Assembly (NCBI RefSeq): GCF_004379255.2
Contig: NC_056039.1
Location: 4,966,501-5,030,500 of the forward strand
Direction of reading: 5' to 3'
Source: Salvia splendens
Taxonomy: Eukaryota > Streptophyta > Magnoliopsida > Lamiales > Lamiaceae
DNA: 64,000 nucleotides
Shown here: positions 39,401 to 51,465 of the stretch, one piece after another
Layout: every line of letters starts with the position of its first letter
Numbering within the stretch: position 1 is the stretch's first letter
Notes under the pieces: generated by a model
Told to the model about the DNA's origin: nothing
Databases searched by the model: none
Seen by the model: the letters and a program-made list of their open reading frames with translations, nothing else
Position numbers and translations under genes: made by a program

Positions 39401-40181
39401 AAGCAAACACAGCTGCAAGCAGTATGCAACTTGCCATTGCTGCTATAACTTTGGAACATATACCTGTATTGAAATCGTATCAAAACATCGATTGCTAGAA
39501 CTAGTCACATCATTGCCTTCAGAAACGGCAATGAAAATCAAAACACTACTTACTTGCAACATCTTGAGAGACAAAGCCAAGTCCAAAATCAGTAGCAGCC
39601 GTATTTCCCCTGCATCGATCACATTCACATTAGCACAAAATATTTCACAGCTCATGTCAATGTACAGGTTTTATCAAACATCTAAGGTTCGAAATCACGT
39701 TCAGTGCAGAAGATTTCCCAATTCATTCAAGAGTACTAAATATTTCAATTCCCATGTCATAACTCCTATCACTAGTAGAATTGGAAAAAGACAAGATCAA
39801 GGGAAAAAACATATTACTTGTGTTCAATATATATAATTAATTTCAAAGTTTCAAGATTAAGCTCAAATTAAGTATCTCACTCACAGTGGGAACTAATGGC
39901 ACCCTCTTTTTTAATAATTTAACCGGAATGCAAAGCATATACCTTGAAACAACCCCGAATTACCTGTACAAAGAGATAGCGAGGGCGACGGCAGAGGCGC
40001 AGAAAAGAGAGAGGATGAAGAAGACTGTGGAGGCGGAGGGGCGAAGGCTGTTGGAGGTGAGGGCGGCAGAGAGTGCTGGGTTCTGGTACACCGCAAACAC
40101 CGAGGGCTTCGATGCGCCCGTCATCTGCTGCTGTCCTCCACCACGATCCATCGCTGGTAGCGGTCGGCTGATTTCTGCCAA
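36499..40181 (-). CDS. TMEM209-like membrane protein (cytochrome b561 N-terminal family)
   Basis: Seven exons join in phase: 40181-39964, 39609-39554, 39463-38553, 37894-37702, 37605-37420, 37313-36937, 36639-36499; 693 aa. A second in-frame ATG at 40151 (MDRGGGQQQM) is an alternative start. Exon 1 reads FAVYQNPALSAALTSNSLRP, then a hydrophobic helix (STVFFILSLFCASAVALAIS). Exon 3 opens with a second helix (MASCILLAAVFAFVKALSVW), then a Ser/Pro-rich linker with WSNKRRAFQKDLATE and SMEESIEAFERLGIHPHIEKW. The C-terminal part includes HPKWMLHVDPTTYGG and GRTALWDAILLLCYKIK, ending in QESDD. This order matches the plant homologues of TMEM209, a nuclear-envelope protein in animals; despite the Pfam name there are no haem-ligand features. 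Membrane location is supported by sequence; nuclear-envelope function is inferred. Confidence 0.85.
38499..38533. repeat. short perfect hairpin in intron
   Basis: GTAATCCATACATA and its inverse complement TATGTATGGATTAC are separated by 7 nt, in the intron just past the exon 3 donor. Confidence 0.85.
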
Positions 40182-40188
40182 TTAGCTG

Positions 40189-40200
40189 TTTAGGGTTTAA
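40189..40200 (-). promoter_or_regulatory. telo-box next to TMEM209-like start
   Basis: The minus strand reads TTAAACCCTAAA about 8-20 nt upstream of the chosen start codon. Confidence 0.5.
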
Positions 40201-41332
40201 CAATGTGAATTTCTGCCATTGTTGGGGTTTTTGGAGCTCGATGAGGAAGCCGGAATTTTCGAAATTTCAGCGCTTGTGGATTTCTCTTTTATAAGCCTTA
40301 ATACGGGTCGGTTTTGATCCGTATTAATTATTAAATTTAACCGACTTTTTATTTTTAGAATTTCCATATAGAAATAATTACCATATTTACTTATTCTTTA
40401 TAAAAAAATTCTTCTTCAAAGTGCTTATTCTTTATAAAAAAATTCTTCTTCAAAGTGCATTTGAGAAGGTATTATACATTTTTCAATTTGAAATAGGTAT
40501 ATTTAACTGATAGCTATTTTTGTAAACCTTTTTCAACTTACCTTTTCTGTAGTGAAATTTACATTTTTTTTAAAAAGGTATATTACCTTAATTGAAGTGA
40601 TCAATAAAAAATACAGTATTTCTCAATTTATTTCTTTCCTTAGGAGATATTCTAAGCCGGATTAGGGCTAAATAGAGACGAACCTCTCAAACTCAATGGA
40701 ATTAATTGTTTAACACAATTTAATTTTTATTAATAATGAATTATTAAGCCTTATTCATATTACAAATATGACTGATTTTTAACTAAATCATTTATCATAT
40801 TTAAGATTTAATATCCATGAATTATTTTATGATTAGTGTAAGCTTTGATTAATTAACTCTTCTACCAACTCCGGTACGTTGAGTCATGTTTCTCACAAGA
40901 ATACTATAATCTCACGATTAATTACACCCAATATACTAAGGTTTGGTATACTACTAGTAAAATGATCTCTTTTAAAGTTGATTTGTAAATCTATTTTATA
41001 ACTAACTTCAAACTTTAACAAATCTATTTTAACATACTATTAATATCAAATAAAATGTCATGTCAAATTGTCCAATTTTCAGGAAAAAAAAGAAGAAAAA
41101 CAAAACAATAGGAATATTATTCTCTCTGTGTCTCCATTGTGCAACAGCATAACAACATTACATTAGACAAAGCACCAACACAAACCAACTCATGTTTATA
41201 GAGAGGAATAAATTGCATTCATACATAATAATAACCAAATCCACCTACTTCAACTACATCGTTTCCTTCGTAACACGAACACGAACACAAACACGACCAC
41301 ACTTTATTTAATAACATACACGAACCTCGTCC
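40200..41332. other. intergenic between TMEM209-like and ARF4
   Basis: AT-rich. Contains a perfect 34-bp tandem duplication at 40391-40458 (unit starts TTATTCTTTATAAAAAAATT). The ARF4 3' UTR probably covers about 41110-41332. No gene is supported. Confidence 0.55.
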
Positions 41333-44300
41333 TCACATCCTTATCACAGTCGGGGAAGAATCGGGCTCCCCTACTGACGACGACTTGGACACATCAGGCG
41401 CTGATGGCGCTTCTTCTAGGCAGCTCTTGGTGTCGTCGCTGTTCATTCCAATGGTCAGCTTCTCCACCTCCTCTTGTGTGTATATGTGGATCTTCATCGC
41501 CACCTCAACAAACTCGCTGCATTCATCAAACACAGAGCAAGAATTTGGCTAAAATTCAGGAATTTACATGCTATTATCCCACCAAAAAAAAAACAAAGCA
41601 TTGTTACGAGAGGGACTTACTGCCAAGGGTCGTCGCCAACTACCATCATGTCGTTCTCACTATCGGTGTACAGTATGCGCCATCCGTGATTTGGATCGTG
41701 CAAGAGGCCCTCCATGTTGAACAGCCTCTCGAGTTCAGTCAGCAAATCATCATAGCCATTCAATCTTGAAAGATCAATGGCTCTCCCCACCAAGCTACCT
41801 TGTTTGTGAACCTACAAACAAAAATGGTAATCAACCTTTCGAGTCTTGTGACAAAAGAGTATTAATCAGCCATCGCTGCTCAACTTGCTCGAAACATACC
41901 TTTGTACAGCTCCTCTTGCTAGGACCCTGTAGATTGATGGCAGCCGGATCTTCTGTCAAGGAGAAACCGAATATCTTGCAGCTCGGAACACTCTCCTTCA
42001 AGTTGCTTTCAGTGTTCACATTTTTAAGAACAGACGTCCTCTCCAGCGCCCTTGGTTCGTTTGTCAGATGTGGCATTCGATCTACATCGGCTTTAGTCCC
42101 ACTCAGAATAGAAGTAGGGCTCAGAACATGATTTCCTGTCTGGAAATTGGAGAAGTTGGACAGCAAGGGTCCTCCTGTATGGATGCTCTTGTGCGGAATC
42201 GACATGCTTCTAGAACCTTCTGAAGCCAGGGGATAGAAGCTGGGCATCGGCCTCTGATTGTGAATGTTGTAACCATGCTGAGGTTTTGACCAAACACCGA
42301 GATCCGAGCTACTTCTCCCCGTGAGAGATTTGAATGAGCAAATTTCTTGACCTTGCAAGACCTTAGGAAACCAAGTGGATTCCAGAAAGCCTGTGAAGTT
42401 GGCGGGCGCATGGTTTCTCATAAACTCGCCATAGTTCATTTTATCCATCCCGTTTGGCACAGGATTAAGTGTGGTAGGTTGCACACCAAAATCGAGCTGG
42501 CGGTTCACACGATCACCTCTGTAAAAAGGTGAAACTAGACCTACATTTTCTTGACCTTGCAAGACCTTGGAGGATCGTACCGACTCCTCAAAGTCCAAAA
42601 CAGCATCCCCACCTGCATATAAAATGAGATTTTAAGGTCAGACAAGAGCAAAGAATGTAGAGAAGAACAATTGAAATCCGAATGGAAAGATGTGCACCAG
42701 CAATCGGGCTACCATGCGGGGCAACGTGCAGATTCGACCTCAGTTTCTTCATCCTAGGCGAGGACTGGATACTCAGAGGTGCATAGCTACCTGATAAATC
42801 AATGTCCCATGGAGAAACTCGTTCTTGGTGGTTACTCATGATGTCCTCGTCCCAACGCACCTATAGCATTTGCCGGTAACAAGGGTGTTAGTGACGTTGC
42901 AAGAAATGATTGGATAAATGTAATCACAATGACATTAGAATAAGCTATGCTGATCTATCTTTGCTACTAACACTAACTCAATTTATGATTCGACTCCAAG
43001 GGGCTCGAACCTATGTCTACAATCGTTTTTTTCTTATATAAACTCCAAAGCAATTAAGCAACAATCTCAATTCCACCTGTTGACCAAAATCTCGCAGAAA
43101 GGCACTACAACATCATGAAAACAGAACAGGGAAAATGAAAAAATCGATAGCTCCTTCACATCCATTATAAGCTATTAGTTGAGAACATGTGCCATTTCGG
43201 TCATTTATAAGGGCATACAACGGAATGACAACGATAAACTGACGTCCTAGAATAGCAAAAATGCAAAATCACAGAAAGGTTGCCTGGCTATGAAGTTGTA
43301 CTCTACCATCAGGCATCTCCATTTCGAGTTCTGCCATCGATAGGGATCCATATCACCGACTCCAGTCACCACTCCACTGAACCTGCAAACATAAAACAAT
43401 ACAATCAGCATCCATTGCAGAATGCAGAGACTAAAACGGTAAAATTTGAAATTAACTGTCTGGAACCTTCTTTCAGGAGTATCATCAAAATCGAATCGCA
43501 TTCTGAATCTTGTCCCAACAGGTACCCGGCTAGAGGTACACTTCACATATTTCTTGGCGGGGATAATAAAATCAGCATGGCTCGCCCTGCAAAATATTAT
43601 AAAGTTCTAAGCAGACGTGTCACGTGATGTCAGCGGCTAATAGTACATCACCATGTATTCTAAACATGCCAGTGATTTCTTCCTCATTCAGTAAGAATTA
43701 CCCATCTTCTACATTTGTATTATCCATCAAATTTTAGCTACAAGCATACTTCATTTGCCCAATCAAGTTAGGATTTTATTGCCCAAGCACTCAAGACTCG
43801 ATGCTTTTTAAAACGACCAAGACAGCTAACAGCTCCTCGAATAATATATCACACAGTCAACAACTCCAAGACATCTTAAATCAATCACATTTGTGAACTT
43901 ATCTTACTTTATGACCAAAGTAATAGAGCTATAGCCTATAGTCACTGGTATCATTTTTGAGACTATAAATTTTAACCATTGTATCATTAAAATATGGTTG
44001 AAAGGCTAAAATGTTAATTTGGATTAGAACGATATTCTATTAAATAGAATATTATGCTAATTCTTAACAGGTTGTAAGGGAATGCATTTTCTAAAAGTAG
44101 CAACGCTTTTCTGATACTGCTATTTTCTACAAGCATACTTCATTTGCCCAATCAAGTTAGGATTTTATTGCCCAAGCACTCAAGACTCGATGCTTTTTAA
44201 AACGACCAAGACAGCTAACAGCTCCTCGAATAATATATCACACAGTCAACAACTCCAAGACATCTTAAATCAATCACATTTGTGAACTTATCTTACTTTA

Positions 44301-46842
44301 TGACCAAAGTAATAGAGCTATAGCCTATAGTCACTGGTATCATTTTTGAGACTATAAATTTTAACCATTGTATCATTAAAATATGGTTGAAAGGCTAAAA
44401 TGTTAATTTGGATTAGAACGATATTCTATTAAATAGAATATTATGCTAATTCTTAACAGGTTGTAAGGGAATGCATTTTCTAAAAGTAGCAACGCTTTTC
44501 TGATACTGCTATTTACACAGACATAATATCAAGAAAACTACAAACAAATAGCATAAGATAAGCTGGAGAGTCGGTGAGTATTCAAACATGGATAAATGAC
44601 AAGCAATGCTATTCATTCAATTGTTGGTGAGAAAAGCAAACTTATGGAAGTTTCTACGACTAAGGGGTCACATAAAAACAAGATTGTAGATCAAGGAATT
44701 GATGCTCTCTAGAGGTAAAATTAGAGAGGGTTTCATCTATAGACTTGCAGTTACCGCTATGACCTTCGCATCTCCAATGTACACACATGTTTCGAGGCAA
44801 CAATCTCTAAGCAAGTTATGTTATTTTCACTAGAAAGTGTTCAGCAACACTGTTGAATTTCCATGGCATTGTGGACACAATAACGTGCTATAGGCAAAAA
44901 CAGCTACAGATTTACTACTAGGTAATTTCCAAGCTTTTCTCTTCAAACGTGTTCTTTCTATATTATCAGGCAAGAATAACAAGGTTTAAGAGCGTAAAAG
45001 TATAAAATTTCACGATGTAACCAAATCTTCCAGATAACAAAGAGTGTGTGAAACAGTACCTTGGGCTGTAGAAAACATGAAATGAGTTGTTGCTTGATAT
45101 AGCATTTGCAACTGGAGAGAGGACATTGGGATAAGAGCTCTGATTCTTAATGATCGAATCAGGCAAGCCATTCCTAGGTCGAGCAGCTCGTCTAATCCCT
45201 AACCGTAGTTCTCCAGCTTCTCCTCTGCAGTATGGTAAAAACACCTTATAAGGCAAGGAACACTTTAAACAACAATGCTGCAGAGAAAAGCTCAGTTCCA
45301 ATATCAGTCTCTTTTTCCTTGCAACAGATCATTAATCCCACATTTTACTTACACCAGTATGTGCCTTCAAATCAACTTATGTTAACATAAATTAATCTTC
45401 TCAATTAAAAGTGTGTTTAGATTTTACACAATTCATTTCCAAGCATCTTGCATATGTATTGCTCAAATGCAGAACTTCGAGTAGGTATACCTCAGAAAGA
45501 GGACAGCATCCCCCGAAACAAGATTTTTCTGACTAACAAATATACTCCAACCAGTAGTGAGCAAATGCCGCCTTGGCTGGCCTGCAATATCATAATCGAA
45601 CACTCAGAATCTCCACAAGAGAATGAGTGATACACGAACCTTATACCTCTATAAATGTGTCTGAACTTCCACTCCACTCCATGCAGGTCTTTGGCTATGA
45701 GTTCCTGGGAGGGCCTCTGCTCTTTATAATCCTACAACCAAACATGATTCCTCAGCAAGACAAACACTACTCAAGCTACTAGAGAATTCACGTGTTATTA
45801 GCCAAACCAGAGGGGGGAAACAGTCTTCAGCGGCTCTACGAGGAACAGAGAATCCACCATGGGTACTGGTATCCGAAGCAGTCAGCGTCTTGCAGAACAT
45901 GTGGGAAGTCGACTTTGCAGGCATGACACCATACCCATCCTCGCCAGTACCCGCATTTTCACTCTCTTCGCCGTTTAGTTTCACCCCTTCGACCTGCATC
46001 AGCACGACAACATTACAAATGCTGAAAGTGGACACTTACCAATTTTTCTCTGGCACTAATCCAAGGCCTGATGACCGACCTATAACTAATTCTAACTGAA
46101 GATGAAACATAAAACAATATGAATTTACAATAATCATCATAAAAACCCAATTCTTTCACTAATCAAGAATTTCAAAAGGTAGAAATCAAGAACCAATCTT
46201 CTCACCACCAATGAATTCACAATCAAGAATTTCAAAAATCAAACATCCAATCCAACTAAAAAACCAATACATATAGCTGTAATTACCAACCTCTGGTAGA
46301 GGAAGCAGATTCAGCTGAGTGTAAACCTCATCATTCTCCTTGTTTGCCTGTTACAAAAATATTAACCAAAATTCAAAACTAGAAAACAACAAGGCCCAAG
46401 TGTTGAAACCACAGTCTAAAACAAAACCAGCAAGGGCATTGGGCACAAAACATGAGCTCAACAAAGCACTCACAAGAAGCTGAACATCGACAACCCGGCA
46501 AAAGATCTGTGGAGGAAGATCAAAAGTGGGGACATCCATATGAGGAAAGGGGGAGGCAGAGGCAGCCTGCTCCATGTGGCCTTGAGGGAAATAGACCACC
46601 ACATTTCCCTTCTTGGGCAAGCTGGTGAGAGGTCCAGCACAAGCATGCCAGAGCTCCATATATATCGATGGTGGAGCAGATTCTGAACAAGGGGAAAAAG
46701 AAGATGAGTGAGAGGCAGCATTCGGTGATAAAATTGAAGTTTGCAGAAACTCATAATCACCACTACCATCTTCGCATTCTCCATTCACACATGCATTATT
46801 CTTCTCCACTTCACTCACAGCATGATTCAGATCGAATTCCAT
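41333..46842 (-). CDS. ARF4: auxin response factor 4
   Basis: A nuclear repressor-type ARF that binds auxin response elements; it acts in leaf polarity and phase change under tasiARF control. Twelve exons join in phase to 799 aa: 46842-46474, 46347-46291, 45993-45808, 45731-45647, 45581-45491, 45224-45060, 43586-43467, 43382-43307, 42860-42698, 42612-41900, 41811-41621, 41516-41333. Start [14 protein letters not shown] matches ARF4 proteins. Order: [21 protein letters not shown]3 domain ([20 protein letters not shown] to [13 protein letters not shown], about 174-285), auxin-response domain (to about 383), middle region with two KVLQGQE motifs (about 453 and 521), then a PB1 domain ([40 protein letters not shown], about 680-765). 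ARF3/ETTIN has the two tasiARF motifs but no PB1, so ARF4 is the better call. An exact 389-bp duplication lies in intron 6. Confidence 0.95.
42344..42364 (-). promoter_or_regulatory. tasiARF target site (3' one)
   Basis: The plus strand reads TTCTTGACCTTGCAAGACCT plus T, almost the tasiARF sequence itself (the small RNA has GTAAGACC), so the ARF4 message (minus strand) is complementary. It encodes [11 protein letters not shown]. Confidence 0.93.
42548..42568 (-). promoter_or_regulatory. tasiARF target site (5' one)
   Basis: Same 21-nt sequence as at 42344-42364, encoding [11 protein letters not shown]. Two sites spaced 204 nt apart are the known arrangement in ARF3 and ARF4, cleaved through AGO-bound TAS3 tasiRNAs. 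Confidence 0.93.
43738..44514. repeat. exact 389-bp tandem duplication in ARF4 intron 6
   Basis: Unit 1 (43738-44126) and unit 2 (44127-44514) start CTACAAGCATACTTCATTTG and finish CTTTTCTGATACTGCTATTT. Reading both line by line I found no difference, so the duplication is very young or an assembly artefact. It accounts for over half of the 1.5-kb intron. Confidence 0.93.
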
Positions 46843-47590
46843 GAATTCCCAGATGAAAAAGTTTCCAACTTTATGCTTTTCTTGAACCAAACTTGAGTCA
46901 CTCTAGCATTAGACAACCACAAAAACAAACGCAACTAGCACAACAAAACAAAGGGGCAAAGAACATTGATCAAGAAATAGGCTGAAATGAGCAATTGAGA
47001 ATGTTTCTATATGCTCTATGGAAGTTCCTAGATAATTGCCAGACGAATTATCCTAAAAAGCAATCAATTTTGAGTAAGAAATCCATAAAGGGCAAAGGGG
47101 TTTCACAAAATAGCAAAGAGACAAAGAAGTCATTTTTTTGGTGAGGATAGGATAGCATAGCAAGAGAGTTTGTAGTGTGAAAAAGCAGTTGGCTAATCTA
47201 AAAGATGAGAAGGAAAGAGAGAGGGGCATCAAATAATAACAAGAAATTCAGAGTATGATTCCTCCCCCATTTGCAGCTCTGTGAAGGGGGAGCAGAAGCA
47301 ACAGACATAGACAATTGCTTGGCAAGCACAGAACCAAAAGGCAAAGGAAGCCAATGTAGTAGTGCCCCATTTGGACTTAGACTGTTTTTGTGTGTGTATG
47401 TGTGTGAGAGATAAAAGAGAAAGAGAGAACTGCATTTAGTGGAGGGGACAAGCTAAGACAGTACAGAACCCACAGCCAAAGCCTTAACCCCACTCCTTTC
47501 TTGCTTCACTTTGCATTTGCTTTTGTGGTTTTTCAGTGTGAAAAAAGGTAAAATTAATAACATTAAGATGTTTTTTTTGGTGATTATGAA
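46843..47590 (-). promoter_or_regulatory. ARF4 leader and proximal promoter
   Basis: Upstream of the ARF4 start codon. The minus strand has CT-rich leader-like sequence (ACTGCAGTT, CTCTCTTTCTC at about 47408-47435) and an ATG at 47435 opening a 68-codon frame, plus an in-frame ATG at 46890 sixteen codons before the chosen start without a stop between. The transcription start is unknown, so whether these count as upstream ORFs is open. Confidence 0.45.
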
Positions 47591-47597
47591 ATTTTGT

Positions 47598-48017
47598 GGG
47601 ATATTGTTCCATAAAATCATGAACTTTGCTCATATTTTGGTATTTTCCATGAACTTTAAAATTGATCTAAAAAATTACAAACTTTACATTTTGTTTGTTA
47701 TTTCTCATGGCATCCTAAATAAGAAATCTTCGGCAAAAATCTTATTATACGTGGTAATCGTGAAATGTTTATAATATTTTAGATTACTTTTTAAGTTCGT
47801 TATAAGTAAGATAAAAAGCTACGTAGAAAATTACGTTGATTTAGTAGTGACAAGTAGGATAAAAAAAAATGCACGGAAGTTGGTTGGATATGGCGATTGA
47901 GCCGCCATGAGAAATAACAAACAAAATGTAAAGTTTATGATTTTTTAGGCCAAATTTAAAATTCACGAGAAATACTAAATTTTGAGCAAAGTTCATAATT
48001 TTAGATACCAAATATTC
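47598..48017. mobile_element. Mutator-like fold-back MITE
   Basis: Long imperfect inverted repeats of about 120 bp: the left has AAATCATGAACTTTGCTC, and AAACTTTACATTTTGTTTGT, and the right carries their inverse complements (GAGCAAAGTTCATAATTTTA). Starts GGGATATTG. Flanks AAATTTTGT and AAATTTCTT are only a 7 of 9 match, so the exact ends are uncertain. Confidence 0.65.
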
Positions 48018-49683
48018 TAAATTTCTTTATTACTTTCAAGTTGATGCCCCCTTCCTCTGGTCACCACCACCACCACCAGCAGAAAAAGGAGGGGTTCCAT
48101 TGAATGCAAACAAAAATGTGTTTTCCCATCCTAATAAAGAAGATATTTTTATTCAAGAATTTGAAAACATCCATTGCAATGTACCACTACCATTTGGATT
48201 TTACTTTGACTAAATTCATCGAGGTAGTAATAAGAAAAAAAGGGGGGGGGGGGGGGGGGGGGTTGATCACCAAGTACATGCCACCGTTTTTTGAGTTGAG
48301 TTTTCAGATTTTATTTTACATTCTTTATTTTACCTTGCATTTTTATCTCAATTTTGTTTGCGCTATGGTTGTATGTTTATATTCGTACATAATTATATAT
48401 AGTGTGGTCGTCAATAGAAATATTAATAGCCGTGAGTAATTGAATACTGATTTTTAGTAATTAAACTATGTATTAGAAGTCCAAATTCTAGATGTTTACA
48501 TCTTAGTCAAGCTCTAGCGTACCTAGCTAATCATAACCTATTTTATTTATTCTTTTAAAAAATTAATTTGTTTTCTATTATTTATTCATATACTAAAATT
48601 AATCCATATCTACTTATAGTATAAAATTTATATAATAAAAGAATCTCATTTCTTAATCAATGATTAGTCAATCATTTTCTCTTCATTTCATTTATTTTAT
48701 CTAACAAAAGAATCTTATTTTTTAATCATTAATTCAATTATTTTTTCTATATATATTTCATTTTATAATTTTGAACTAAAATTCATATCATCTACGATCA
48801 AAACTACGATATGGAGGAGCATTTTAAAAGTTTACAAGAGTTGAAAAACGTTTAATTAAATATTAATGTGTTTTACATTCGGTATTTATGTCTGTCAAAT
48901 CACAATACGTATTTTACCTGTGTACACTACCCTTTTAGTGTATATACTTATAAATAAATCGTAAATATAAGTTAGTGCACCGGTATATTTCACCAACAAA
49001 ATTTGGACGTCCACCCACTAATCTTGATTAGCCTTATCCATTTTATTATAATGCTCGTAATTATTCATCATAATAATCATATCAACATAAAGTAATGGGA
49101 TAAATATTAGAATAATTATGTGTTAGCATACATTACCCATCCATTAAGATTTACAAGGTGGAGCTCTAATTATGCCATTGACAATGGCAATAGGATTTCT
49201 CTTTTTTTTAGGACCTACAAATGCATAATATATTGGAAAAGTCCATATTGATTGTAACTTAAACACTTCCCTATTTTATTTTTATACTCCTTGTTTTGAT
49301 GCTACTTATTATCAATAAATATTACCTCCTCCAATACATGCACGGTATCATCAAAAATTAAATACAAGCTAGCCATTTTTATATATATGCTCTCTTAGTT
49401 TACTACTCCTATCAATTTTTCATTTTTTTAACTGACGTGAATTTTAATGTTTCAATTAACTTAACTAGTGGAAAAACTTGAGAGTGGAATAAAGATTTGT
49501 GGCAAGACTAAAATTTTTATGATAAGTACTAAGTTGTTAAAGGAGGGATTATAATAAATACGTATACAAAATAGATTTAGAATCTATACATTATAAAATA
49601 AATCAATTGATGTAATAATATTTTTTAAATTGTCTACACATGTCAGAAAATTTCTTTTCCAACGTACCTATATATATTTATAA
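48018..49683. other. AT-rich intergenic with poly-G run
   Basis: Contains an uninterrupted run of 21 G at 48242-48262 and otherwise AT-rich sequence. No gene is supported. Confidence 0.6.
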
Positions 49684-50322
49684 GAGTAGACTACGCAAAT
49701 AGTTCATGAACTATGCGTTTTGCACGCAAATGGTACCTAAAGTTTCAAAATATCGTGGGTAGTCCCTGAACTAAGGTGTAATCACATTTTTGATACTTTT
49801 CACTATTCATCACAATTTTGCACAAAAAATGCCCCAAAGGCATGAAGGACATTTTAGAACTTTCATATCTAGGTATTGAATTTGATATTTTCTTTATCTT
49901 TCTCTCTAGTACTAAATATGATATTTTCTTATAGTTTGAGTACCTAAAATGATATTATTCACTTTACTTTTTCAATCACTTTATGTCATATCTTCTTTCT
50001 CCTTTTCTCTAAATTTTTTAGGAAGTAAAAAATTAAAATAAAAAATAGTACTATGAAATTCTTAAATATATTAATTATAAAAATCAAAATTATAAATTTA
50101 ATTATAAAAATAATTTGGCACAAGATTTAATTGTGATTGTGATATAAAAGTCCAAAAATCCAAAAATGTGTACCCCTTCATGCATTGGGGGCATTTTTGG
50201 TACAAAATCGTGATGAATAGTGAAAAATTATCAAAAATGTGATTACACCTTAGTTCATGGACTATCCACGATAATTTTATAGTTTATGTACCATTTTTAG
50301 AGACCATTTGCGTAGTTCACTC
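49684..50322. mobile_element. Mutator-like element with long inverted repeats
   Basis: Ends GAGTAGACTACGCAAATAGT and, inverted, GAGTGAACTACGCAAATGGT. The inverted repeats run about 160 bp and include GGTGTAATCACATTTTTGAT and ATGCCCC near the inner edge. Flanks TATTTATAA and TGTTTATAA match at 8 of 9 positions, as a 9-bp Mutator duplication. 639 bp, no coding sequence. Confidence 0.75.
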
Positions 50323-50579
50323 TGTTTATAAAATGCCCATGATGAAACTTCAGCACACATAAATCACTGTACAGGTACGATTATTAAATCCAAGTACATT
50401 ATCGGATCATTTTTCTTAGGGGTCGCAACCTAACGTAAAAGAAGACGATATAAACAATTAACTCATTTATTTCTTTGTGTAAATTGATGTTTCTTTTTCA
50501 AAAACAATAAAACCGAGATATAAGCAAATACTCCTATTGGGCTATGAGAATTAATAAGTTTAATGTTAAAATTACTTAC

Positions 50580-50812
50580 TCACTCATGTGTTCCACAATG
50601 ATTGTCACTCTTATTATGAGCACCTGTTTTAAGAAAGGTAAAGAAAAGTTAGTTAAAAAGTTAGTGGAAGGTGAGACTCATTTTTAATATTGGTTTTATA
50701 ATAAAATATGAGTGAAGTAAGTTAATAAAATGAGAGACCTAGTTACCATTTATGATAAAAATGAAGTATAAGACGGGTCGAAATGGAAAAAAAGTGACAA
50801 TTATTGCTGGAA
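50580..50812. mobile_element. degraded Stowaway-type MITE
   Basis: Left part ATGATTGTCACTCTTATTAT pairs with right part GAAATGGAAAAAAAGTGACAATTAT; ends are eroded, so boundaries are approximate. Confidence 0.5.
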
Positions 50813-51239
50813 CTAGTAAATTGCGGATTTACTGAAAAAGAAATTATAGGAAAAAGATGATGTAATAAATGGATGTACGTATAGAGAAAGAGGTCGAAAC
50901 TCGAAAGAGAGATGTGAAAGAAGAGGTGGGTGGGGCCAAGCTAAAATGTTTGGCAGCAAGTATAGTGGGAGTGCTCTGGTGATAGTAGTTTGGGCTTCTT
51001 TATTCATAATCTCTCAAGTCATATCAGATTAATTGTCTTTTCCTACCCCCCACTCTCCTGCCCCCGCGTGCTCTACTTTCTCTCTCTCTCTCTACATTTT
51101 CATTTTTTAATTAATCCTCCCTCTAATTCATACAGATATTAAAGATAAATATTTAGTGAATTAAATAAAAATAGTAGTATATAATAAATAAGATAATATA
51201 GATAAATAAAATGAGTAAAATAAAAAATATAATATTATA

Positions 51240-51465
51240 CTCCATCCGTCCGCGAATATGAGTCTTGTTTTTTCATTTTAGTCCGTCGACGAATAGGAGT
51301 TCCGATTCACTTTTACCATAAATGTTAATAGGGTCCCACCTTTAATTAACTCATTTCACTCACATTTCATTTAAAACTAATATATACAAGTGAGACCTCA
51401 TTCCACTAACATTTCTTAAAACCCGTGCCGCCGAGAAATGAGACTCTTAATGGCGGACGGGGTGA
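51240..51465. mobile_element. Stowaway-type MITE
   Basis: Starts CTCCATCCGTCCGCGAATAT and ends GGCGGACGGGGTGAG, with TA at both flanks. 226 bp. Confidence 0.82.

Noticed and set aside
39919..40203. 94-codon minus-strand frame at the start of the TMEM209-like gene
   Set aside because: A different frame of the same exon encodes the conserved QNPALSAALTSNSL segment and joins in phase to exon 2; this one does not.
42985..43030. Box B-like GGTTCGAGCCCC on the minus strand, perhaps a tRNA or SINE
   Set aside because: No box A, no cloverleaf and no flanking duplication.
47888..47905. GATTGAGCCGC, resembling the miR171 core
   Set aside because: The match stops after 11 nt and lies in the inner part of a MITE; no miRNA-type fold-back of the right geometry.
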